Shown here piece by piece: positions 29,587 through 38,958 of a stretch of 46,911 bases of DNA. Position numbers and translations under genes: made by a program. This DNA comes from Acrasis kona (Eukaryota; Heterolobosea; Eutetramitea; Acrasida; Acrasidae): the NCBI GenBank assembly GCA_026419775.2, contig JAOPGA020001652.1, positions 1-46,911 of the forward strand, read 5' to 3'. Numbering within the stretch: the stretch's first letter is position 1; every line of letters begins with the position of its first letter. Under the pieces are notes generated by a model. It was not told where the DNA came from and did no database searches. It worked only from the letters and a program-made list of their open reading frames with translations.

Positions 29587-30774
29587 ATGAACAAGGTGGA
29601 AGTTATAGATTACATACGCAAGATTTCCCGTGAGTTTGATTTCGTGCAAGGTGCTCTTGGAAATGATCCTAAACAGTTTTATGTCGAAGATGAACTGAGT
29701 GGTGGAAATATAAACTTTATTTATTTGATTAGATCTCACGGTGTTGAAGGCGCTTTGATAGCTAAATGTGCCCCGCCGTATATCAAAATAGCCAAACACT
29801 GGAGTTGTAATACTATACGTATGGATTTTGAGTGGTCTCATCTTACCTTTGCATCCAGAGTTGTACCAGAGTGCACACCAAAATTATATCACTACTCCCA
29901 CAATGAACACATCTTGTTGATGGAATACCTAGATAACCACCAAACAATGAGAAACATGCTTATTCAAGGACACCAATGCAGCGGCCTCGACATTAAAATA
30001 TCCAATTATTTGGTACAAACCCTACACCAAAGCTCACCACATCATCTATCTCCAAACGATGTTGACGAATTAATTAAACACTACACAAACAACAGTGAAC
30101 TATGCTCCGTGACAGAAACTGTGATATTCAAAGAACCATACCAAAGCGAATGCCCCAGTAACTGTTGGACAAAAAACTCCAAAGAGCTGGATGATTTAAT
30201 CCATCAAATCCAATCCAACGCTTTGATACGCTCCACCGTCTCAAGTTTGTTAAATCAATTCAGAACACAAAAACAGTCGGTTGTTCATGGAGACCTTCAT
30301 ACAGGTTCCATTATGGTCAGATCAGACACTGGTAGTGTCGTGGTGATTGACCCTGAATTTGCATTTTATGGACCAAGTTCATTTGATATAGGTTTATTGC
30401 TGGCCAACCTATTTATCGCATTCATTGCACAAAGAGCCTATCCAGGAGATAGACGCTCTTATGCAAAATGGATTGGAGCGTTGGTTGTTGGCATATGGAA
30501 CCAGTTCAAAATTCAATTCAAAAATCTACAATATAGCGATCAGTACTTGGACGATTTGTTTGTGAGCAGTTTGAAGTTTGCGTCGCTGGAAGTCATCAGG
30601 AGGGTGATTGGAATGGCTAGTTGTGGAGAAATGTTGGCAATCGAGGACGAAACACAAAGGGCTCGCTGCGAATGTGTCATGCTTCTGTTTGGAACGAGAC
30701 TGCTGTTATGTGAGCAAGATGGCAATTTTTCATACAATATACAGAATGTGGTGGATGTATTGGAGCAGTTTTAA
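29587..30774 (+). CDS. mtnK: 5-methylthioribose kinase
   Basis: 395 residues, intronless. It matches the MtnK fold over its whole length: GGNINFIYLI (nucleotide loop), LIAKCAPPYIK, HILLMEYLDNHQTMRNMLI, VTETVIFKEPY, the catalytic VVHGDLHTGSIMV, and DPEFAFYGPSSFDIG with the metal-binding Asp and Glu. The enzyme phosphorylates 5-methylthioribose in the methionine salvage pathway, which recycles the methylthioadenosine left by polyamine synthesis. The family is found in bacteria and plants, while animals use the phosphorylase route; its presence fits a protist with the bacterial/plant-type pathway, possibly gained by transfer. It lies 77 bp after the HerA gene on the same strand, with no functional link evident. 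Confidence 0.93.
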   Translation: MNKVEVIDYIRKISREFDFVQGALGNDPKQFYVEDELSGGNINFIYLIRSHGVEGALIAKCAPPYIKIAKHWSCNTIRMDFEWSHLTFASRVVPECTPKLYHYSHNEHILLMEYLDNHQTMRNMLIQGHQCSGLDIKISNYLVQTLHQSSPHHLSPNDVDELIKHYTNNSELCSVTETVIFKEPYQSECPSNCWTKNSKELDDLIHQIQSNALIRSTVSSLLNQFRTQKQSVVHGDLHTGSIMVRSDTGSVVVIDPEFAFYGPSSFDIGLLLANLFIAFIAQRAYPGDRRSYAKWIGALVVGIWNQFKIQFKNLQYSDQYLDDLFVSSLKFASLEVIRRVIGMASCGEMLAIEDETQRARCECVMLLFGTRLLLCEQDGNFSYNIQNVVDVLEQF

Positions 30775-30967
30775 TTCATGGAGGAATTCATAATAGGTTA
30801 CAACTGACGGTCAACGAACGCGAGCATGTTACATGGTAACGGTGCCGCTAATGTTGAAAGATAATAGATGAGTTCTGCTACTAATAAATTAACTTTATAT
30901 ACAAATCTTTAGAGTATACTTTATGAACAAAATGAATTTAATTCAAAAAGTTTATTCTCTGTATCAC

Positions 30968-31849
30968 TTAAGCATTCGAAGCATAAGATCCCTGTTTCTT
31001 TAACATGACCTTCTCCCATGAAAGGAGAGCCACCACAACGAAAATAACAATGAACACAGCAGCGACCCAAAGTGATCCCAAAACGATTCCTATTGGTGCG
31101 CCTCTACATCCTGGGCTCTTGTCTCCGATATACGCTCTAGCAACAACGTTGGGAGAAGCGCTCTTCTTTCCAACATTTGTTATTGAAATAATGTAAATTG
31201 GTAGCCAGCCGTCAAGATGAGTCAATGGTAACTCTTCATCCACTATTCCACAATTGAAATCATCCTTGCAGTCGCTTATGGTCACTGGGGCTAGGTAAGT
31301 ATTGTCGGTCTCTGTGTCGTCGCTGGTGCTTAAGCTTGGCAAGAAATTCTGGTAATATGATTGTCTTTGTTGCTTAGTCATTCCAAAGAAACTTCCCTGA
31401 CCCATCACTTCTGGTGTCGTGTGAGCCTGCCTCCATCTAATTGTTACAACATCGCTTGAAAGATCATTAATGGAAACCCTTCCGTATAATGTTGTTGATC
31501 TTTGGAACGCGGTAGAAGGAGTATCAAACGATTGGAATACACCGTAAATTGTTTGGTTAACCTTTAGACCTGAGAGGTTGAGTGTTTGGTTCATCCAGTT
31601 TGGCCTATTCTCTGATGGTGGTAGTGTATATTCTAGCTCACAAAACTCATAATTTACTCCAAACTCGTTAACGGCGACTCTTTGTGGGGCGGATGTTGTT
31701 GTCGGGGCGGTTGTTGTTGTCGGGGCGGTTGTTGTGGGGACTGCGGTCACAGGTACTGTAGTTGCAGCGGATGTTGTGTTTGGTGAGGTTGTTTGAGAAA
31801 GAGCAATCGAAACTAAAATCGAGAGGATGAAGATGCTCACGAGCTTCAT
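30968..31849 (-). CDS. Type I membrane protein with Thr-rich stalk
   Basis: 293 residues from the Met at 31849 (MKLVSIFILSILVSIALS, a good signal peptide). An upstream in-frame Met at 31888 would put 13 hydrophilic residues before it and is less likely. A 45-residue Thr/Pro-rich segment follows (TTTTAPTTTSAP), probably O-glycosylated. Then comes a beta-rich extracellular domain with a few cysteines (YEFCELEYTL, ISDCKDDFNCGIVDEE), a membrane helix (GIVLGSLWVAAVFIVIFVVV) and a short basic cytosolic tail. I do not recognise the extracellular domain; fibronectin-like folds are possible. Its Thr-rich design resembles the broken surface-protein gene at 26518. Confidence 0.7.
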   Translation of the reverse strand: MKLVSIFILSILVSIALSQTTSPNTTSAATTVPVTAVPTTTAPTTTTAPTTTSAPQRVAVNEFGVNYEFCELEYTLPPSENRPNWMNQTLNLSGLKVNQTIYGVFQSFDTPSTAFQRSTTLYGRVSINDLSSDVVTIRWRQAHTTPEVMGQGSFFGMTKQQRQSYYQNFLPSLSTSDDTETDNTYLAPVTISDCKDDFNCGIVDEELPLTHLDGWLPIYIISITNVGKKSASPNVVARAYIGDKSPGCRGAPIGIVLGSLWVAAVFIVIFVVVALLSWEKVMLKKQGSYASNA

Positions 31850-32062
31850 CAATGCGTGTTTTTTAGGTTGACAACTGTCAAACTTCAAAAAGGACCGTTG
31901 AAGTAAGCGCTATTTATCTAATTTATTGTTCAATATCAACACATGCTGTGAAGACACGAATTTTGCTTAAATAATCTAGCAAAAGTTTTTCATGTGAATA
32001 TGATGTGATTTTTGGGTGAACAACATGCGGTTGCTTTACAACTTTAAATCGAAGTTTCAATT

Positions 32063-32474
32063 ATGAGCCAGAGGAGAGGGTCGATATCGAATTTGTCTGG
32101 TTCCGATTCCCAAGTAATATTTATTATTCTTATATGAATAACAATGTAGGGCGATCATTCAAACAAAATAGTTGGTTGGATTTTTTCGTTCTTCTTGAAA
32201 CACTACCCACTTTTTCACCGTTTATACAAATTCGCGAAATATTGCTTACCTGCGTTCTTAATGTTCTTGGTACACAGATGTATGATAATAATTCGTTGTC
32301 ATTCTAACATAATTCTATCAAGTTTTTAATCAAAGAGCAATGGATGTCCTTAGTAAAAGAGTTCAGAAAGTTGAGATGCAGTTGAACCCGTCAATAAAAG
32401 ATACTAGAAAGACATGGCAGGTCCCCAACAAAATACCTTACATAGATTATTCAAGCTCAGATGACGATGAGTAG
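32063..32474 (+). CDS. Small three-exon membrane protein, unknown
   Basis: Exons 32063-32113, 32150-32279 and 32323-32474, with introns of 36 and 43 nt (GTAATA...TGTAG and GTATGA...TCAAG, the second with a CTAAC branch motif); 110 residues. The spliced frame reads MSQRRGSISNLSGSDSQ, then a hydrophobic middle (KIVGWIFSFFLKHYPLF, YCLPAFLMFLVH), then a charged helical end (MDVLSKRVQKVEMQLN) and an acidic tail SSSDDDE. One or two membrane-associated helices are likely. Family unknown. Intron sizes equal to those of neighbouring genes and an uninterrupted frame support it. An alternative is two shorter separate ORFs. Confidence 0.5.
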
Positions 32475-32658
32475 AGATGGTGTTCTCACAAGCGAGAATA
32501 GGGTTTAAACTGATTTATGGCAAAGCTCTCATTGATGCAATTCCAATGTATAACATTATGAAATAAAAAGATTTAAACAGAATTGATGAACCAATATATT
32601 GTCCACATCAGCCATTCTTCAAAGAAATGCAATCCGAAAGCATGAGTTTACAATAAAC

Positions 32659-34876
32659 ATGCAACAAGAACCCAACGAAGAAACATTGAATTATTTTGAT
32701 ACTCATTTCTTGGACTTTTCCTCAATAAAGTCAGCAGAGAACCAATTAACCAAACAACAGCAGATCCTTTCTGATCTCAAAATCAACCTATCTGCTTCAG
32801 AGGCGAGATATGAGGCAGAAAAGAATAATAATAAAACTATATTGTCCTCTTACCAGCATCAATTAAGAGATCTTGAGAATACACTCGCGACGCGACTTGA
32901 AGAATTAAAGCGTCAAGAATTATCTAAACATGTCGATATGATAGACAAGCTGTGCGATAACGTAACTATTTACGAAGGAATAGAACTTATACTAATAAGC
33001 GTGGATAATCTCAACAACACCATGTAAGCACAATAACAATGATCCAGTCTAAATTTAAAAAGTGCAGCGATAACAAAAGAAGTCAACAACGCAAACAAGA
33101 ACAAAGCAGAACCACCCTCCAGCATAGAAACACTTCTTGACGAAGCTTGGAGCCATTACGAACCCATCTCTAACTTTAAAAATGTAAGCAGCAAGTGCCA
33201 CCAACCTTTGCAAGATACACTAAATAAAGTTCGTGACCTGTATTATTCGTAAGTATGCAATGACACTCTTCAACTGACCCCAAAGATCTTTCAAATCGTC
33301 CTTGTCTTCAATAGGCTGGCTAACGTCAAAGCCACCACCAAAACCCACCAGAGAAAAGCTCAAGGTGTTTCAATCCTGCTGTGAACAACTACTACATTTA
33401 CAATCCATGTACGTTCAACATGGGTTACTTTTCATTTTTTAATTTTTAGATGGATGAAAGTATTTGAACAAAAATCAGAAAAGCAAGACATTTGGTTCAT
33501 CAACGAACTTGTAGAACCTTTCTTGTATCGATTTAAATATCATTTTTATGGAGACAAGAAAACAAATAAAATAGAAAAGGTAAGTATTCATTTTACTTTT
33601 ATTTTCAATGACACAAACAGCCAGAATGGGTTCTGTCGTTTGTACAAAAATTAATTTCAGAGTATGGGTTCTTTATACAATCCAGTATTACTCCCATCGT
33701 CCAACAAGTCATGAACACGTACAACGTTACATTCATAAATCCTTCTGTACGTCATTTTTATTTTCACTTCTCATACAACAAAGGCCTCGTTCACAAACCA
33801 ACTCATTGATCAAGTTGTGAAGAAAATGTCAAAATCAATCAAGCTAGTCAAGAACTGCAACGACGATCAACAAAAAACATTATTCATTCACATCATCAAC
33901 GAACTAGTAGCCTTTGAGCGCAACAATCACAAAGTAGATCAGGTAAGTCCCAAACACAATTCCAACACTTTATTAAACATCGAACCAGTCCATCCACAGC
34001 GTGCTCTCAAAACACATTATAACCGACGATGTGCTTTCCAGTTGGATCCAACAAGACAAACAAAGTATTATGCTTCTTCTTCCGACATTCTAATCATTCG
34101 TAGGTACCGACCTCATACTAGTGGACAAGTTGAAAAATCACAAACCTCACTCATCCGTTTCGCTCAATGAACTCAAACCAGGATCATCAGCACACGTTCT
34201 AGTCCAAGTCATGAGCTTGCTGAACGAACGTTATTCATGCATACAACAACCAGAAGCACGTTTCAACATTTTCGAAAAAAACATTTTAACATACTTTCAT
34301 CGCTACAAGAAGGAATTAGAGTCGCAAATAGACAAGCACCTCGCAAATGTTTTTCAACAGGAACAAGAATGGATTAATTATTGCAGCATGATTAATTCTT
34401 CCATTTACGTCAGCAGCGTTCTACGTGACTGGTGCGACCTGGACCACATCATCAGCATGGGTCACTTGGCAGCGTTGGATCAACTGGCAGACGAATATTA
34501 CCTGTTGGCTGATTTGATGACGAGAAGAATGGTAACCACCAACATGCTTGAAAACTTTAAGATTACCATTCACAACAAGTACGATCCATCTCACGGGGAC
34601 CAGTTTAATGTTTCGCAAGAAATGATTAAAGTGATTGAAATGATGTGTCAGCAATTGAATGTGATCCATAGACATGTGCAGCTGGAGAGATTTAACATGG
34701 TGTGGAGGTGGTTGGCTAATGATGTGGATTTATTTTTGGATAAACACTTTTATAAGAGTGCTCAAGGCGAGCAGGTCAAGATTGACATGAATGGACTAAT
34801 CAAGGAAGTGTTTGGAAAGTATACGAACAAGCCTCTGAACTTTGCTCCAAAGACCAAGAAATTCTTGTCATTGTAA
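32659..34876 (+). CDS. RINT1: RINT1/TIP20 family vesicle-tethering protein
   Basis: Eight exons: 32659-33023, 33063-33248, 33286-33408, 33450-33579, 33621-33746, 33784-33942, 33989-34064 and 34104-34876, with introns of 39, 37, 41, 41, 37, 46 and 39 nt, all GT-AG and in frame; 645 residues. The N terminus is coiled coil (ENQLTKQQQILSDLKINL). Family landmarks are RFKYHFYG followed by KPEWVLSFVQKLI, the middle DLDHI segment, and a C terminus with ERFNMVWRWLANDVDLFLD, IDMNGLIKEVFGKY and FAPKTKKFLSL, lining up with RINT1/Tip20. These proteins form the Dsl1/NRZ complex that tethers Golgi-derived COPI vesicles at the ER. The start is the first Met in frame; the two upstream ATGs are out of frame. 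It has the most introns of any gene in the window. Confidence 0.85.
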
Positions 34877-34883
34877 TCTGTTC

Positions 34884-34889
34884 AATAAA
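34884..34889 (+). terminator. Poly(A) signal in a 38-bp tandem gap
   Basis: AATAAA lies 8 bp after the RINT1 stop and 26 bp before the BRX1 ATG. The whole gap between the two coding regions is 38 bp, so the BRX1 promoter probably overlaps the end of RINT1. Confidence 0.5.
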
Positions 34890-34914
34890 ATAATTGATTT
34901 CACACAAAACAAGA

Positions 34915-35796
34915 ATGTCTGAAGTCAAGAACACCAGCGATGATGCTATCAAAGTAAAGACACGGAAGTTCATAAATAAACAGAGAACTCTTGTGTTTGC
35001 CGCTCGTGGTATCATGGCATCACACAGGCATTTGATGAGAGATGTTAGATCTTTGATGCCCCATGCAAAAGCAGAAAATAAACACGACGAGCACAAGGAT
35101 AAAAAGATTGATGTGAATGAGGTTTGCAGGAGCAGAAAATGTCCCAACAGCTTGTTCTTTGAAACCAATGCAGACAGAGAGTTGTTTTTATATGCATTAA
35201 AGAGTCCAGAGGGACCCACCGTGAAATTCAAGGTTTTCAACATTTCAACGCTCCAAGAATTAAAATTAACCGGTAATTGTCTAAAGGGAAGCAGACCCAT
35301 TCTACATTTCGATCGTAACTTTGACTCAACACCCCATCTACAACTCTGCAAAGAATTATTCACACAAATTTTCGCAACACCTCGTGGACATCCAAAATCA
35401 AAACCATTCGTAGACCACATGTTTTCATTCTTTGTTTTGGATGGAATGATCTATTTTAGGAATTATCAAATCATTGACAGACCAACAGGCAAAGCCGACA
35501 TTACAGAAAAATCACTCGTTGAAATTGGACCACGGTTCAGTCTAGAGCCAACTAGGATTCTAGATGGTGCGTTGGATGGAAATGTCCTGTTCAACCAAGA
35601 TCGTTACGAATCAAAGAAATCAGTGTTGAGACAAAAGAGACAACTACACGGAGAATTAAGACAGAACAAACAATTAAGAAAGAAACAAAGAGTCGAGTTG
35701 AGCAGTGATCAAGGTCGATTCGATGAGGTGAGGGGAATTTTCCATGTGGACCCTAATGCAAGTGAAGATGACGAAGAGGATGAAGAGGATGATTAA
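34915..35796 (+). CDS. BRX1: Ribosome biogenesis protein BRX1 (Brix domain)
   Basis: 293 residues from the first ATG (MSEVKNTSDD). The Brix domain spans about 24-215: INKQRTLVFAARGIMASHRHLMRDV, SLMPHAKAENK, CPNSLFFE, YLWLS-type strand LFLYALKSPEGPTVKF, GNCLKGSRPILHFD, and HPKSKPFVDHMFSFFVLDGMIYFRNYQI. BRX1 acts with EBP2 in assembly of the 60S subunit in the nucleolus. The tail is basic, then acidic (EDDEEDEEDD). Its TAA (35794-35796) overlaps the stop codon of the convergent RAMA gene by two bases, and its poly(A)-like AATAAA (35802) is inside that gene's coding region. Confidence 0.95.
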   Translation: MSEVKNTSDDAIKVKTRKFINKQRTLVFAARGIMASHRHLMRDVRSLMPHAKAENKHDEHKDKKIDVNEVCRSRKCPNSLFFETNADRELFLYALKSPEGPTVKFKVFNISTLQELKLTGNCLKGSRPILHFDRNFDSTPHLQLCKELFTQIFATPRGHPKSKPFVDHMFSFFVLDGMIYFRNYQIIDRPTGKADITEKSLVEIGPRFSLEPTRILDGALDGNVLFNQDRYESKKSVLRQKRQLHGELRQNKQLRKKQRVELSSDQGRFDEVRGIFHVDPNASEDDEEDEEDD

Positions 35797-36773
35797 AGTT
35801 TAATAAATGTATTAATTGAATATTCATCATCGAATGTTTTTTTGGAGCGTTTGATGTGCGAACAGGCAATGTCTTGGTCCACGTACTCTACTGTACCAGC
35901 TCTGAACTTTCTCTTGTATGGACTGGTAATCTGTTCGACTGATTGTGATGGGGAAGGTTTTGGTGGTGAGATTTGTTTTTTGGAAGATTTTGGAGTGGAA
36001 GTTTTTTTGTTTGGTGTGGTGCGTGTTGAGACTCTAGGTGACTGGCTGACGGAGATGCGTGCCGAATGTCTTGTTGGTACATGGGCTTGTTGTGTGGAAT
36101 TGATGTCATCGTCATCGTCATCGTATTCACTAACGTCAAAGTCGTCCTCCTCAGCTTCTAATTCTGAAGGTATGAATTCTTCATCCTCTATTGTTGGTGT
36201 TGGTGATTTTATTTGTGTATGCAAGTCATGTGATTCTGGTACTTCAATTTTAGGTTTTGGGTTGGCAACCTTTGGTGCTGGTTCGGCCACAATTTGAAGT
36301 TGGTTATTAGCTTCCAACTCTTTGTATCTGTTTCTAAGCTCAGTGAGAGGTCTATTATTATATAAACAATAAGTCCAACCACTAACAGATTTTCCTGAGT
36401 TGCTATTTGTGGCGAAATGGGTAGGCTTTCGTTAGTTTTACGTTAGTCCAAGGATCTTACAGTTTCATGAGTAACAATATCTCCTTTTGGTCCTATCCAT
36501 TGCATCTCAAAACTTTCGTTTATTGTCGCTGTCTATTCAGTTGTTGATGTTTAAAAAATAATATTATCTATAGATTTTTACCTTGCTAGTATCATTCTTA
36601 AAGTGTATTGTATCTCCTACATTCAATATCCCTACTTTAACAAGATCGACAATGTTGGTGTTATCTCTGGCTCTCTGTTTAACCATTACAAAACTAATTT
36701 TTGAAGACTCATATGTTGCATGCATTTCCGTTGTGGTACAAAGTAAAATACAATTGGAGGAACCAGCAGACAT
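35793..36773 (-). CDS. RAMA-domain protein with disordered acidic/basic tail
   Basis: Three exons: 36582-36773, 36461-36532 and 35793-36425, with introns of 49 and 35 nt; 298 residues. The spliced N-terminal half reads IVDLVKVGILNVGDTIHFKN, FEMQWIGPKGDIVTHET, and SGKSVSGWTYCLYNNRPLTE, the pattern of RAMA domains (LxxAGxLxPGxxL, a central G/W strand, SVNGW and LxxLR). RAMA domains occur in MPND-type proteins and next to DNA-modification enzymes and are thought to read modified DNA; the exact ligand here is unknown. The remaining 175 residues are low-complexity: an acidic patch (EAEEDDFDVSEYDDDDDD) and Ser/Pro/Lys repeats with a likely nuclear signal (SPYKRKFRA). A nuclear chromatin role is inferred. 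The start is the ATG next to MSAGSSN; an upstream extension would run antisense through VPS29. Confidence 0.65.
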
Positions 36774-36865
36774 GATGATGTTGTAGAGATCTATGAGGTA
36801 TATTTGCTGGCCACTAAGTTGTACCTTTTGGAGACAAAGAAAGCCTGGCCATGTTTTAACGCAAG

Positions 36866-37075
36866 CTAGACGTAGACGTTCTAGTATCAGGCTACACCCA
36901 CGAGCACAAAGCTTATGAATACGAAAATAAATTTTTTGTGGATCCAGGATCTGCCACAAAAGGTCACCCAACCTTCGTGATAAAGGACATTCAAGATACA
37001 ACCAACGACAATTACGTGTACCAATTAGAAGACAATGAAGTCAGAGCAATGAAGAAGATATTTGTGAAGCAATAA
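36866..37075 (+). pseudogene. VPS29: 3' piece of VPS29 (retromer subunit), N-terminal part not found
   Basis: 69 codons reading LDVDVLVSGYTHEHKAYEYE, then KFFVDPGSATKG, PTFVIKDIQ, YVYQLEDNEVRAMKK. This is the C-terminal third of VPS29 (consensus [38 protein letters not shown]). The upstream 115 or so residues, including MLVLVLGDLHIP, are not in the preceding sequence. The stretch is preceded by a possible 3' splice site (TTTTAACGCAAG), yet only 90 bp upstream the RAMA gene begins on the other strand. It is either a duplicated 3' fragment, or the last exon of a gene whose first exons lie antisense in the RAMA gene and which I could not find. VPS29 scaffolds the retromer in endosome-to-Golgi recycling. 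Confidence 0.6.
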
Positions 37076-37099
37076 ACAACATTTATCCCAAACACTCTT

Positions 37100-37960
37100 T
37101 TAAACAAGTACAATCGTTCCTCCTGCAGCTTCAATTTCAGCCTTGAGTCTCTCAGCATCGACCTTGTTGGCATCTTTCATGACATAACTGGGCGCTCCTT
37201 CTACCAAGTCCTTTGCAGCCTTGATGGAAAGATTTTTATCGATGCGACGAAGTTCCTTAATAAGCGCAATCTTTTTGGTCTCGTCATACTTCTCCAACTT
37301 AACGTCCCAAGTTGTCTTTTCTACCTTGGGCTCCTCTGGCGCTGGTGGTGCGGCCTCCTCTACCACTGGTGCGGCCGCTTGTTGTTGTTGTTGTTGCGCT
37401 GGTGCACCCATTCCCATCGCACCCATTGCCTGCATGTTCATGCCTCCTTGGATCATGCCTCCGACTAATTGGCCTAACAATTGAGGGTTAACGCCTAAAC
37501 CACCAATGTTGCCCATTAACATTTGCGAGAGATCGGCTCCGAAACCGCTCTTAATCATTGCTGTGTGTGGATCAGGGATGTCAGTGTCGACACCAAGTCT
37601 TTCCTACATTAAGTGTCAGGTCACTTTGTAAAATGATCAAAAATAACGCACCCGTACGTACTGCGATAAAATCATTGATTCAAAAGCGTTGAGTTTTAAC
37701 ATTTCGTCACCAAGCTTGCTTATACGTTCGGGTACTTGTACTTTCCCTTTTTTTGGGAACTCTACTTCAGAAAGTTTATCAAGACGATCTTTTCCAATGT
37801 ATTCAGCTTCTTGTAAATATTGTTTGTTGGTGTGAAAGAGGTTTAATCCGAATTTATTTATGCAGACCCTGTTGCATGTGCGTGAGCTGGTTACTACCCT
37901 TCGGAGCATTGTGTGAAGAAATTTATTAGTCAACCTTTGATTTTGTTGTAACAAACACAT
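37100..37960 (-). CDS. MRPL12: Mitochondrial ribosomal protein bL12m
   Basis: Two exons, 37658-37960 and 37100-37603, with a 54-nt intron (GTACGG...TGTAG), the longest clean one in the window; 268 residues. The N terminus is a mitochondrial presequence (MLRRVVTSSRTCNRVCINK). The N-terminal dimerisation region has RISKLGDEMLKLNAFESMIL. A Met/Gly/Gln-rich hinge follows (AMGMGAPAQQQQQQAAA). The conserved C-terminal domain reads KIALIKELRRIDKNLSIKAAKDLVEG...VMKDANKVDAERLKAEIEAAGGTI. bL12 forms the stalk that recruits translation factors. The hinge is unusually rich in Met and Gln, and an insert separates dimerisation and hinge regions. Confidence 0.95.
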
Positions 37961-38037
37961 GAAGAAAGAACCTTAAGGTTAACTTTTAAGAAGCAACGAG
38001 GAGAGTGCATTATTATACAACATTTTTTATTATACAA

Positions 38038-38550
38038 CTATTGTTCTTTTTTCTCTTCTGTTGTTTGGTAATTCTTTCGTAGGTTAGTCTCTAAAGCGTG
38101 TATTTTTGTGTACATTCTAGCCATAGACTTAAATCCTCGTTCGTCGCCACAACGTAATAGATTACCTGCATCACAATTTAAAGGTGAGTCGTGTTCTGGA
38201 TGTGAGAGTAATGATATTATAGCCCTACAGACGGTCGCAATGGTCCAAGCTGGGCTCCATGCATTTTTTAAAATATCAAGACAGATCTCACCTGTTTTGA
38301 AATGGACGTTAGGGTGGAATACATTTGTTAAGAATACGGCCTTTGGAGGCATAATTGGGTATTGTTGCGGTACAGTCAGCCTAATTTCAAATACTCCCCC
38401 CTCGTAGGGTGTGTCTGCTGGGCCAATAAATTTTGCGTGCCAATTATGTATGTTACTTTCTTCCGGAACCAGCCATAAATCTTGTACCTCCTTACTATTT
38501 AATCTTTGTTTTTGTATCTCCTTATATTCTCGCAGAAGTCTTTGTGCCAT
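38038..38550 (-). CDS. PEX4: Peroxisomal ubiquitin-conjugating enzyme PEX4 (E2)
   Basis: 170 residues, intronless. The UBC fold is complete: WHAKFIGPADTPYEGGVFEI, YPIMPPKAVFLTNVFHPNV, the active-site Cys in TGEICLDILKNAWSPAWTI, and VCRAIISLLSHPEHDSPLNCD, NLLRCGDERGFKSMARMYT. The ICLDILKNAWSPAW stretch and the NLLR.GD.RG..SMA tail match plant and fungal PEX4 better than other E2s. PEX4 mono-ubiquitylates the import receptor PEX5 so it can be recycled from the peroxisome membrane. The gene diverges from the next with 63 bp between start codons. Confidence 0.88.
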   Translation of the reverse strand: MAQRLLREYKEIQKQRLNSKEVQDLWLVPEESNIHNWHAKFIGPADTPYEGGVFEIRLTVPQQYPIMPPKAVFLTNVFHPNVHFKTGEICLDILKNAWSPAWTIATVCRAIISLLSHPEHDSPLNCDAGNLLRCGDERGFKSMARMYTKIHALETNLRKNYQTTEEKKEQ

Positions 38551-38613
38551 GTTGATCGGTTTGTTTTATTTTTCGTGGTCAACTATTGACTTCAATACAT
38601 CACACTTTTACAC

Positions 38614-38958
38614 ATGTCCTTGATGATGAATTTTTTTAGGCCGAGCAGACCACTGCTAATGCCAGCATTAATGAACAAACATCAAATAAAGTTCCAAAGG
38701 AAACTAAAGGAGAAGCAAAAACGTGCACAAGAAAGAAAAAAAATGATAAATAAGATCAACAATCCCGCTCCCGAAGCGAGATGGTTCCACAAGCCAGAAT
38801 GGAAAGCTGCAGTTAGAGCAGAAAAAATAAAAGACATTGTACGAGAGATGAGGCGGTCCCAAATTAGAGCAGCAAGAAGCGAAGTGAAAAACGAAGTTAA
38901 GGATGTGGATGCTAAACTAGAAAAAACTATCAAACCTCTTAAATCGAAGACTGTTTAA
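38614..38958 (+). CDS. Small basic protein, unknown
   Basis: 114 residues, very rich in Lys/Arg and helical (KFQRKLKEKQKRAQERKK, EKIKDIVREMRRSQIRAAR). The middle has PAPEARWFHKPEWKAAVRA. The N terminus is Met-rich and lacks acids (MSLMMNFFRPSRPLLMPAL), compatible with mitochondrial import, so a mitochondrial ribosomal protein is an attractive guess. I recognise no specific family. A divergent pair with PEX4 across 63 bp makes a real gene likely. Confidence 0.5.
   Translation: MSLMMNFFRPSRPLLMPALMNKHQIKFQRKLKEKQKRAQERKKMINKINNPAPEARWFHKPEWKAAVRAEKIKDIVREMRRSQIRAARSEVKNEVKDVDAKLEKTIKPLKSKTV

Noticed and set aside
36061-36170. GA/CT-rich microsatellite near 36110
   Set aside because: It encodes the acidic Asp run of the RAMA protein and is explained by coding.
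36564-37001. Minus-strand frame extending the RAMA gene upstream (MYLECPLSRR...)
   Set aside because: The extension runs antisense through the conserved VPS29 piece and begins far before the good ATG at 36773.
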